DNA of 64,000 bases, taken from Streptomyces sp. 3214.6 (GTDB lineage Bacteria > Actinomycetota > Actinomycetes > Streptomycetales > Streptomycetaceae). This document shows positions 56,683-64,000 of the stretch, piece after piece (the stretch's first letter is position 1; each line of letters starts with the position of its first letter). A model generated the notes under the pieces. That model saw nothing but the letters and a program-made list of their open reading frames with translations, did no database searches and was not told the DNA's origin. The stretch lies in NCBI RefSeq assembly GCF_900129855.1, contig NZ_LT670819.1, positions 7,998,001 to 8,062,000 on the forward strand. Reading direction: 5' to 3'. A program made the position numbers and the translations under genes.

Positions 56683-57639
56683 ATGACGCTCGTCAAGGAA
56701 GCGCCCGCGCGCCCGGCGAAGAAGCGGTCCGCCGCTCCTGCCGCCGGGCGGCGCGGGCGGCGCCGCGAGAACCTCGCCGGCTACCTGTTCATGTCGCCGT
56801 GGATCGCGGGGTTCCTGCTGCTCACGGCGGGACCGATGATCGCGTCGCTCTACTACGCGTTCACCAGCTACAACCTGTTCACGCCGCCCAAGTGGGTGGG
56901 GCTCGACAACTTCACGACGATGTTCCAGGACCCGCGCTGGCAGAAGTCGGTCGAGGTCACCCTGAAGTACGTCGTCGTGGCCACCCCGCTGAAGCTGCTC
57001 CTCGCGCTCGGAGTGGCGCTGCTGCTGGCGCAGAAGCGGCGTGGACAGGCCCTGTACCGGGCCGCGTTCTACATGCCGTCGCTCATCGGCGCCAGCGTCT
57101 CCGTGGGCTTCGTGTGGCGGGCGCTGTTCTCCGACGACGCCGTCGTGGACCGTACGCAGAAGATCTTCGGGCTCGACGTCGGCGGCTGGATCGGCAACCC
57201 GGACTACGTCCTGTACGCCCTGGTGGCGCTGAGCATCTGGCAGTTCGGCGCGCCCATGGTCATCTTCCTGGCCGGCCTCAAGCAGGTCCCGCAGGAACTG
57301 TACGAGGCCGCCGAGATGGACGGGGCCGGTCCGTTCCGGCGGTTCTGGAACATCACGCTGCCGATGATTTCCCCAGTCCTCTTCTTCAATGTGCTGCTGG
57401 AGTCCATCCACGCGTTCCAGGTGTTCGGCTCGGCGTATGTCGTCTCCGACACCCGGTGCGGGCCCGCCGACGCCACGCTCGTCTACACCTGTTACCTCTA
57501 CCAGAAGGGCTTCAAGGAGGCCCAGATGGGCTTCGCCTCCGCGATGGCCTGGACGTTGGTGGTCGCGGTGGCGCTCGTCACGGCGGTCCTGTTCTGGTCG
57601 CAGAAGAAGTGGGTGCACTACGAGGAGGCCGCCAAGTGA
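56683..57639 (+). CDS. sugar ABC transporter permease (MalF type)
   Basis: This 318-residue inner-membrane permease of the carbohydrate uptake-1 type has six helices. The N-terminus is basic (RRGRRREN). The typical first helix is GYLFMSPWIAGFLLLTAGPMIASLYYAF. The EAA loop is YEAAEMDGAGPFRRFWNITLPMISPVL, where it meets the ATPase. No ATPase gene is in the locus, so a shared MsiK-type ATPase, usual in Streptomyces, probably drives it. It follows the binding protein gene after 14 bp and overlaps the next permease by 4 bp. Confidence 0.92.
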   Translation: MTLVKEAPARPAKKRSAAPAAGRRGRRRENLAGYLFMSPWIAGFLLLTAGPMIASLYYAFTSYNLFTPPKWVGLDNFTTMFQDPRWQKSVEVTLKYVVVATPLKLLLALGVALLLAQKRRGQALYRAAFYMPSLIGASVSVGFVWRALFSDDAVVDRTQKIFGLDVGGWIGNPDYVLYALVALSIWQFGAPMVIFLAGLKQVPQELYEAAEMDGAGPFRRFWNITLPMISPVLFFNVLLESIHAFQVFGSAYVVSDTRCGPADATLVYTCYLYQKGFKEAQMGFASAMAWTLVVAVALVTAVLFWSQKKWVHYEEAAK

Positions 57640-58511
57640 GCAGTGCCACCAGCCCCGTCACGCGCCCCGCGCACGAGCGGCGGCGCATCGGATCCCTCGC
57701 CTGGCACGTGGGCGCGCTCCTTGTGCTCGCGGTCGTCCTCTATCCGGTGATCTGGGTGCTCGGCGCCTCGTTCAAGCCGAGCAAGGACATCATCGCCAGC
57801 CTCGACCTGCTGCCCACCAAACCGGTCTGGGCGAACTTCTCCGGGCTCGCCGACGGCATCTCCGGCCTCTCCATCACCAGCTTCTTCACCAACTCGCTGA
57901 TGTACGCGGTCCTGGCCGTGATCGGTGTGGTGCTCTCCAGCTCGCTGACGGCGTACGCCTTCGCCAAGATCCGCTTCGCCGGGCGGAACCTGCTGTTCAC
58001 GCTGATGATCGGCACACTGCTGCTGCCGTACCACGTGCTGCTCATCCCGCAGTACGTGCTGTTCCGTAACCTCGGCTACATCGACACGCTCGTGCCGCTC
58101 GTCGCGGGGAAGTTCCTGGCCACGGAGGCGTTCTTCGTCTTCCTGATGGTGCAGTTCATGCGCGGGCTGCCGCGGGAGCTGGACGAGGCCGCCAAGCTCG
58201 ACGGCTGCGGGCATCTGAGGACCTACTGGTCCATCGTGCTTCCGCTGTCCCGCCCCGCCATCATCACCAGCGCCATCTTCACCTTCATCAACGCGTGGAA
58301 CGACTTCATGGGGCCGTTGATCTACCTCAACACCCCGTCCAAGTACACCGTGTCGCTCGGCCTGATGATGTTCCGCGACCAGGAGGGCATCTCCAACTAC
58401 GGCAGCATGATCGCGATGTCGCTGGTGGCGCTGGTGCCGGTCATCGCCTTCTTCATGGCCTTCCAGCGCTATCTCATCGACGGTATGGCGACCTCCGGAT
58501 TGAAGGGCTGA
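57636..58511 (+). CDS. sugar ABC transporter permease (MalG type)
   Basis: This 291-residue second permease of the pair has six helices. It starts with RIGSLAWHVGALLVLAVVLYPVIWVLGASFKP, contains LLPYHVLLIPQYVLFRNLGYIDT, and has the EAA loop ELDEAAKLDGCGHLRTYWSIVLPLSRPAI. The GTG start overlaps the previous stop (GTGA). Both permeases are needed for one transporter. The ending IDGMATSGLKG is typical of MalG-type proteins. Confidence 0.92.
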   Translation: MSSATSPVTRPAHERRRIGSLAWHVGALLVLAVVLYPVIWVLGASFKPSKDIIASLDLLPTKPVWANFSGLADGISGLSITSFFTNSLMYAVLAVIGVVLSSSLTAYAFAKIRFAGRNLLFTLMIGTLLLPYHVLLIPQYVLFRNLGYIDTLVPLVAGKFLATEAFFVFLMVQFMRGLPRELDEAAKLDGCGHLRTYWSIVLPLSRPAIITSAIFTFINAWNDFMGPLIYLNTPSKYTVSLGLMMFRDQEGISNYGSMIAMSLVALVPVIAFFMAFQRYLIDGMATSGLKG

Positions 58512-58521
58512 GGCGGTCACC

Positions 58522-59121
58522 ATGGCGCAAGCACGTGTGAAGGCACGCTCAGCGCGCAGGGAGTCCGTGTTCGGCGAGCGTTTCGCGCTCTTCGCCGAGT
58601 GCCTGCTCACCGGAGTGTGGATCGCCGTGGCCTGCCTCGGGGTCGTCACCTACCCCGCGGCCTTCGCCGCCGGCGCACGGCATCTGCGGCGTCGTACGAC
58701 CCATGAGGACGGCGGCTGGCGGGAGTTCGTCGCCGACCTCCGGGCCGCCGTGCGCGGTGGCTGGGTGGCCGGGATCGTCGGGTGGGCGGCGCTGGCCGCG
58801 GTCTGGGTGGACGTCCGGGCCGCGCGGGCCGGGCTTCCCGGCGGGCCGTTCGTCGGGGCCGTCGGGGTGTTCGCGCTGATCGGCCTCATGGTGGCCGGGC
58901 TGCGCGCGGCGGCGGTCTGGACGCCGGGGGACTCCTGGCGCGCCCTGCTCGGGCAGGCCGGCCACCGTACCGTGCTCGACCCCGCAGGGTCCTTCCTGCT
59001 CGTCGGCGGACTGGCGGTGGTGGCGTGTTCCGCCTGGTTCGTCGCGCCGCTGGCGGTCCCGGTCCTCGGTGCCGTCGCCGCTGCGGCCGTCGCCGTGGAG
59101 GAGCGCCACCGGCGCCGCTGA
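58522..59121 (+). CDS. DUF624 (YesL-like) membrane protein
   Basis: This 199-residue protein has about five helices and the block CLLTGVWIAVACLGVVTYPAAFAAGARHLRRR that marks the DUF624/YesL family, which often sits in pectin and rhamnogalacturonan utilisation operons. The rest includes VAGIVGWAALAAVWVDV, FVGAVGVFALIGLMVAGLRAAAVW and GSFLLVGGLAVVACSAWFVAP. Its role is unknown. It lies 10 bp after the permease and is clearly in the same operon, which supports a pectin-related substrate. Confidence 0.82.
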   Translation: MAQARVKARSARRESVFGERFALFAECLLTGVWIAVACLGVVTYPAAFAAGARHLRRRTTHEDGGWREFVADLRAAVRGGWVAGIVGWAALAAVWVDVRAARAGLPGGPFVGAVGVFALIGLMVAGLRAAAVWTPGDSWRALLGQAGHRTVLDPAGSFLLVGGLAVVACSAWFVAPLAVPVLGAVAAAAVAVEERHRRR

Positions 59122-59226
59122 CGGGCGGCGCCCGCACACCAGGTCGGCGCCCCGAGCGCCGTACCTCGCTCTGTCATGCCCCTGACCACCCCCCTGCATC
59201 CCGCACGGAAGGAAAGGCTGCATCCC

Positions 59227-61962
59227 ATGTCTCCCATCCCCCGCAGGTCCCTCCTCAAGGCGGCGGCCGCCGCCGGCACCGCCGCACAGTTCAGCTGGGC
59301 GCTAGGGGCGAAGGACGCCGAGGCCGCGCCGAGAGACGCGGCGGCGGACGCCGATCCGGTGACCCTGGACTGGCTGGAGGACGGCGGCCTCGGCGCCGCC
59401 CCCGGCTCCACGCTCGGCGTGCCCTGGCCCATGGGCGCCTACCAGGAGGATCAGACCTTCGCGCTGACCGACGCCGACGGCCGTGACGTTCCCGTACAGT
59501 CCTGGCCGCTCGCGTACTGGCCGGACGGCTCCCTCAAGTGGACGGCCCACGCGGTCGGTTCGGGCTCCGGCAAGCTCACCCTGGCCGCCGGCGCGCCGGC
59601 CGCGCCCGCCAAGAAGGTCACCGTCGACAGGAGCGGCGGCACCATCGACGTGTCGACGGGGGTCATCACCGCGAAGATCGGCAAGTCCGGGGCGACCCTC
59701 ATCAAGTCCGTCACCCGTGGCTCCACCGAGATCGCCAAGAACGGCCGTCTGGTCCTGATCCGCCAGCCCGAGATCGAGGACGAGGACCAGGGCACCGTCA
59801 GGACCGAGCGCTTCGAGGGCGCCATCGACGGGGTGAGCGTCGAGCAGTCGGGCCCGGTCCGCGCGGTCGTCCGCATCGACGGCAAGCACCGCAAGGGCAG
59901 CCGCAGCTGGCTCCCGTTCTCCATCCGCCTGTACTTCTACGCGGGCGCCGACTCCTTCCGCATGGTGCACACCATCACCTACGACGGGAAGCAGGAGCCC
60001 GGCAAGGCGAGCGGCGACTTCATCCGGGGCCTCGGCGTCCGCTTCACCGTCCCGATGCGCGACGAGTCCTACGACCGTCACATCCGCATCGGCGGCGAGG
60101 GCACCGGCCTGCTGCGCGAGGCCGTCAAGGGCATCACAGGACTGCGCCGCGACCCCGGCGCGGCAGTGCAGGCCGCCCAGTACGCGGGCCAGAAGCTGCC
60201 CGACCCGGCCACCTGGGACCAGCGGGTCACCACCCGCCTCCAATACATCCCCGAGTGGGGCGACTACACCCTCTCCCAGCTCTCCGCCGACGGCTTCACC
60301 CTGCGCAAGCGCACCAAGAAGGGCTACGGCTGGATCGGCGCAGGAGGCGGCAAGCGGGCCTCGGGCTTCGGCTACGTCGGCGGGGTCAGCGGCGGATTCT
60401 CCTTCGGCCTGCGGGACTTCTGGGAGAAGCACCCGAGCCAGCTCGACATCCGTGACGCCCACACCGACGAGGCCGAGGTCACCCTCTGGCTCTGGTCGCC
60501 CGAGGCACAGCCCATGGACCTGCGCTTCTACCACGACGGCATGGGCCAGGACACCTTCCCCGAGCAGCTCGAAGGCCTCAACATCACCTACGAGGACTAC
60601 GAGCCCGGCTTCGGCACCCCCTACGGGATCGCCCGTACCTCCGAACTCCTCTTCTGGGCCAACGAGTCGACACCCGCCCCCGAGAAACTCGCCGAACAGG
60701 TCGAGGCCGTCCGGGTGCTGCCGCAGCTCGCCGCCCCGCCCAAGCAGCTCATCAAGGCCAAGGTCTTCGGCCCCGGCCTGTACTCCGAGCCCGACCGCTC
60801 CACCCCGGCCAAGGCGAAGATCGAGGACCACCTCGACTTCCTCTTCACCTACTACAAGGACCAGGTGGAGCAGCGCCGCTGGTACGGCTTCTGGGACTAC
60901 GGCGACATCATGCACACCTACGACACCGTCCGGCACCAGTGGCGCTACGACATCGGCGGCTATGCCTGGGACAACTCCGAGCTGTCGCCCGACCTGTGGC
61001 TGTGGTTCGCCTACCTGCGCTCCGGCCGCTCGGACATCTTCCGCTTCGCCGAGGCGATGACCCGGCACACCGGCGAGGTCGACGTCTACCACCTCGGCCA
61101 GTGGGCGGGCCTGGGCACCCGGCACGGCGTCCAGCACTACGCCGACAGCGCCAAGCAGCAGCGCATCGCCAACACCACCTACCGCCGCTACTACTACTTC
61201 CTCACCGGCGACGAGCGGGTCGGCGACCTCATGCACGCCAACGTCGACTCCGACGAGACGTTCCTCGCCCTGGACCCGCTGCGCAAGATCCGCACCGAGC
61301 CCTACACACCCGACCGGCACGCCCTGTCGATCGGCTTCGGCACCGACTGGAGCGGTCTGGTGTCGGCGTGGCTGACCGAGTGGGAGCGCAAGGGCCCCAA
61401 GTGGGAGAAGGCCAAGGCCCGCGTCCTGTCCACCATGGAGACCATCGGCGCCCAGCCCAACGGCTTCGTACAGGGCAGTGGCCTGTACGACCTCGACACC
61501 GGCAGGTTCGCGGTTGCTTCCGGGCCCGTCGTCGGCGTCTCGCACCTGTCCGCCGTCTTCGGCCTCAACGAGCTGTGCGCCGAGCTCATCCACCTGGTCG
61601 ACATGCCGAAGTTCAAGGAGGCCTACCTCGACTACTGCCGCTACTTCAACGCCACCAAGGCGGAACAGGCGGCCCGCTACGGCACCAACTTCGGCACCCT
61701 GCTGCTCTTCCAGGGCCACTCGCGCCTCGACGCGTACGCCGCCGTCCAGACCGGCGACGCTTCGCTCGCCAAGCGGGCGTGGACGAAGTTCTACAGCTCC
61801 GACGGCTACACGGAGTCCTCGCCGTGGAAGACGGAGAAGCTGAGCGGCCCCGCCACCCTGGTCGCGGGCAGCGAGGCCGCCTGGGTGTCCACCAACGACA
61901 CCGCGCTCTACGGCCTCGCCGCCATCGAGAACCTCGCCCTCCTCGGCGACAAGATGCCGTAG
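59227..61962 (+). CDS. Tat-exported exo-rhamnogalacturonan lyase-like protein (PL26-type)
   Basis: This 911-residue exported protein has a twin-arginine signal (PIPRRSLLKAAAAAGTAAQF). The N-terminal beta region (PVTLDWLEDGG, PWPMGAYQEDQTFALTDADGRDVPVQSWPLAYWPDGSLKWTAHAV) and the C-terminal helical part (RRWYGFWDYGDIMHTYD, GGYAWDNSELSPDLWLWFAYLRSGR, GQWAGLGTRHGVQHYADSAKQQRIANTTYRRYYYFLTGDER) match the PcRGLX/YetA-like family, which cleaves rhamnogalacturonan from its end. His, Tyr and Arg residues in the helical part are candidate active-site groups. It closes the sugar operon after 105 bp. The next gene converges with a 7-bp gap. Confidence 0.85.
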   Translation: MSPIPRRSLLKAAAAAGTAAQFSWALGAKDAEAAPRDAAADADPVTLDWLEDGGLGAAPGSTLGVPWPMGAYQEDQTFALTDADGRDVPVQSWPLAYWPDGSLKWTAHAVGSGSGKLTLAAGAPAAPAKKVTVDRSGGTIDVSTGVITAKIGKSGATLIKSVTRGSTEIAKNGRLVLIRQPEIEDEDQGTVRTERFEGAIDGVSVEQSGPVRAVVRIDGKHRKGSRSWLPFSIRLYFYAGADSFRMVHTITYDGKQEPGKASGDFIRGLGVRFTVPMRDESYDRHIRIGGEGTGLLREAVKGITGLRRDPGAAVQAAQYAGQKLPDPATWDQRVTTRLQYIPEWGDYTLSQLSADGFTLRKRTKKGYGWIGAGGGKRASGFGYVGGVSGGFSFGLRDFWEKHPSQLDIRDAHTDEAEVTLWLWSPEAQPMDLRFYHDGMGQDTFPEQLEGLNITYEDYEPGFGTPYGIARTSELLFWANESTPAPEKLAEQVEAVRVLPQLAAPPKQLIKAKVFGPGLYSEPDRSTPAKAKIEDHLDFLFTYYKDQVEQRRWYGFWDYGDIMHTYDTVRHQWRYDIGGYAWDNSELSPDLWLWFAYLRSGRSDIFRFAEAMTRHTGEVDVYHLGQWAGLGTRHGVQHYADSAKQQRIANTTYRRYYYFLTGDERVGDLMHANVDSDETFLALDPLRKIRTEPYTPDRHALSIGFGTDWSGLVSAWLTEWERKGPKWEKAKARVLSTMETIGAQPNGFVQGSGLYDLDTGRFAVASGPVVGVSHLSAVFGLNELCAELIHLVDMPKFKEAYLDYCRYFNATKAEQAARYGTNFGTLLLFQGHSRLDAYAAVQTGDASLAKRAWTKFYSSDGYTESSPWKTEKLSGPATLVAGSEAAWVSTNDTALYGLAAIENLALLGDKMP

Positions 61963-61969
61963 CCGACCG

Positions 61970-64000
61970 TCAGTTCATCCTCCCCAGGACCTCCCGTGCC
62001 CTGCGGACGTTCCGCAGCCGCTGCTCGTACGTCGCCCCGAGTGCGAGCAGCAGCAGTCCGGCGAGGGCGGGAGGCACCCAGCGGGGGAGCGCGTCGGTCA
62101 CCTGGACGAGATACGGGGCGAGCTCGTGCAGCGTGTCCAGGGTGAGCACCGAGCCGCCGAGCACGAGCGGCGCCTGCAGCCGGCGCCGGGCGCCCACCAG
62201 GGTGAGCAGCAGTGCGGCCGTCCCCAGCAGCAGGGGGCGGATCCACTCCGGGTCGCCCCAGGCCGCGGCGAGGCTCGGCAGGAGCGTGGCGGTGAGCCCG
62301 GGGCCGTACGCCGTCCAGGACGACGCGGCCGGGTCCCGCCGCCGGCGCAGGGCTCCGACGAGCAGCGCCGGCACCGTCACCGGCAGGGTGTACGCCTCCG
62401 GGACCCCGACGCGCCAGGCCGCCAGGCGCACCCACGCGGCCAGCACGAAGAGGGCGACGGCCACGTAGCCGACAGTGCGGCGTTTCGGGCGCAGCGCCGT
62501 GCCCGCGGCGATCACCGCGCACAGGGACAGCACCAGGGCGAGCAGCGGCAGGTCGAAGACCGCCAGGCCGATGGCGACCAGACCCGCCGCGGCTCCGGTC
62601 GCCTCGACCGCGATCGTCGTCGCGGGGTCGCCGACCACGGGCGCGACCAGGGCCGCCGCCACCGGAACCACCAGCACCAGCAGCGCGATGTGCTCCGGCC
62701 GCCAGCCGGCGGAGGCGCCGATGGCGCAGGCCAGGGCCGTGGCGTAGCCGAGAGCGGCGGCCGCCGACGCCGGTGCCAGGCGCTCACGCAGGGCCGCCAC
62801 CGCGCACACCACGGTCAGCGCGGCGAGGACGGTCAGGGTGGCCGGTTCGGTGGCCAGGGAGAGGAAGGCGAGGCCGAGGGAGGTGGCCAGGGCGAGCCCG
62901 GTGGCCGCCCGCGACACCGGCACCAGGAGCGCCACCGTCGCCAGCCCCTGCACCCACAGGCCTACCGTGTAAGGGAGTTGCAGCGCCGTTGGGGTGACGA
63001 GGACCCCGGCCCAGGTCAAAGTCAGCGCGGCGGTCAGCGCCTGCGGGCGCCACTCCTCGTTCCGGACCGTCGTCGCGAGCACCGCGGCCACGGCGACGAG
63101 GATCAGGGGAGCCGTGACGGCGTACGGCGGCCAGAAGGCGTCCATCGTCGCCGCGGCGCGGGCGTCGGCCGGAACCCCGGACCACGGGTGCCGGAGCCAT
63201 GCCGCCGGACCCAGCAGCGTGACACCGACGGCCGGCACCGCCCACAGCACCGCACCCGCCTGGACGGCGCCGGAGGCCCAGAGGACACCCCGGCGCGCCG
63301 CCTCCTGCCCCCGCACGGCGGCCAACAGGGCGATCCCGCACGCCAGATACGCCGGTACCGCCCAGTCGCCGGGCACCAGGACCCGCAGGACACCGCCGAC
63401 GCCGACGACCATGCACAGGGCGCCGGCCGCGGCCGTCCCCGTCGCGAGCTCCGGGCGGAACCGGCCCGCGCCCAGGGCGATCGCCGCGGCGAGGGCGAGG
63501 AGCGCCGCCGCACGGGCGGCGGCGCCCGGACCGTCCGCGTTCACGGAGAGCAGGCCGGCCGTCAGCACACCCCAGCCGCCCGTGCCGAACGCGCACACCA
63601 CGGCGACGAGCCGCACCGGCCGGTCGGCCGCCCGCAGCGCGACCGCCGCGTCGAACGCCGCCGTCGACAGCACCGCGGCCGTGACCGTGTACGCCCCGCC
63701 GCCGACCGCGATCGTCCAGAGCAGCAGCGGGAGTTGAGCGACCGTCAGGGCGGCCGGGCGGGGGAGCCGTACCGTGGCCGAGCCCGGCAGCGCGGCGAGC
63801 GCCGTGCCGTACGCGGCCCACAACACCGCCAACGCCGTCGACCCGGCCGCCGCGTACGTCGTACCGTCCGCCGCCGTGAACGCCACCTCGTACAAGGCGT
63901 ACGCGTCCAGCACCGTCAGCGCGAGACCGAGACCGGCGACCGACTCGGCCGTCGACCGCAGCCCGCGCCGCAGCAGCGCCACCGGCGCCCCGAGCACCGC
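61970..64000 (-). CDS. large polytopic membrane protein, C-terminal part (SCO7613-like)
   Basis: The frame is open from its stop at 61970 to the right edge, so at least 676 residues are seen and the N-terminus is missing. The protein is a chain of about twenty hydrophobic helices separated by very short loops (LAVLWAAYGTALAALPG, VAVVCAFGTGGWGVLTAGLL, YLACGIALLAAVRG, LAVFDLPLLALVLSLCAVIAAG). It ends with a soluble tail (YEQRLRNVRRAREVLGRMN). This fits the actinobacterial SCO7613 C-terminal-domain membrane family, usually well over 700 residues with a zinc-ribbon-like start. The function is unknown. Confidence 0.72.
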   Translation of the reverse strand, partial: AVLGAPVALLRRGLRSTAESVAGLGLALTVLDAYALYEVAFTAADGTTYAAAGSTALAVLWAAYGTALAALPGSATVRLPRPAALTVAQLPLLLWTIAVGGGAYTVTAAVLSTAAFDAAVALRAADRPVRLVAVVCAFGTGGWGVLTAGLLSVNADGPGAAARAAALLALAAAIALGAGRFRPELATGTAAAGALCMVVGVGGVLRVLVPGDWAVPAYLACGIALLAAVRGQEAARRGVLWASGAVQAGAVLWAVPAVGVTLLGPAAWLRHPWSGVPADARAAATMDAFWPPYAVTAPLILVAVAAVLATTVRNEEWRPQALTAALTLTWAGVLVTPTALQLPYTVGLWVQGLATVALLVPVSRAATGLALATSLGLAFLSLATEPATLTVLAALTVVCAVAALRERLAPASAAAALGYATALACAIGASAGWRPEHIALLVLVVPVAAALVAPVVGDPATTIAVEATGAAAGLVAIGLAVFDLPLLALVLSLCAVIAAGTALRPKRRTVGYVAVALFVLAAWVRLAAWRVGVPEAYTLPVTVPALLVGALRRRRDPAASSWTAYGPGLTATLLPSLAAAWGDPEWIRPLLLGTAALLLTLVGARRRLQAPLVLGGSVLTLDTLHELAPYLVQVTDALPRWVPPALAGLLLLALGATYEQRLRNVRRAREVLGRMN

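Overview
The window is a stretch of Streptomyces chromosome. It is very GC-rich with GTG and TTG starts. It carries the split Streptomyces arginine layout (argC-J-B-D-R, with argH about 13 kb away), the sporulation gene ssgB, and many short secreted, Tat or regulatory genes of streptomycete type. The order argCJBDR - argH - glpQ-like - metNIQ - cobL - cobT - siroheme synthase - pabB/pabC - ssgB looks like a conserved core-chromosome arrangement. No phage, integrase or CRISPR array was seen.

Region by region: 1-4.2 kb holds the end of a histidine phosphatase, a DUF6314 protein, a secreted GH51 arabinofuranosidase and a two-domain glyoxalase-fold protein. 4.2-9.1 kb is the arginine operon argCJBDR, with ARG-box-like sites over its promoter. 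9.3-12.7 kb (minus) encodes an apparent flavin-based electron-transfer unit: a ferric-reductase-like membrane protein, a triple FMN-bind protein and the ApbE flavin transferase. 12.7-18.7 kb (minus) is an accessory cassette. It has a 1655-residue protein with a caspase-like domain, a helical HD-like region, an HSP90-type ATPase and winged-helix-like repeats, followed by a small cysteine-motif protein and a membrane protein. It looks like a conflict (defence or regulated cell death) system and is the most interesting part of the window. An L,D-transpeptidase and an internally deleted TnpB transposon remnant follow, to 20.3 kb.

20.4-30.9 kb is mixed: a PNPOx-like protein, a duplicated-domain secreted protein, argH, an aldo/keto reductase, a TetR-MFS pair, an acyltransferase, a Tat-exported glycerophosphodiesterase, a sigma-like factor, an acetyltransferase and two small membrane proteins. 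31.4-34.5 kb is a methionine ABC transporter operon (metN-metI-metQ) preceded by a Cys/Met-rich leader peptide. 35-43.4 kb holds corrin and siroheme genes (cobL, a giant BluB-CobT fusion with an 800-residue disordered head, cysG-type synthase) and a TrmH methylase.

43.4-47.1 kb has a Ser/Thr kinase, a small membrane peptide, an APH-like protein and a zinc-finger protein. 47.16-47.6 kb is a tRNA cluster (3 x Val-GAC, Cys, Gly), and tRNA-Val(CAC) lies at 54.5 kb. 47.8-54.3 kb has pabB/pabC, a double GNAT, a DsbA-like protein, small membrane proteins, a CGNR regulator, ssgB and a TIGR02611 protein. After an 840-bp gap, 55.4-62 kb is a LacI-type-controlled sugar locus: binding lipoprotein, two permeases, a DUF624 protein and a Tat-exported exo-rhamnogalacturonan-lyase-like enzyme. 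The window ends inside a large polytopic membrane protein on the minus strand.
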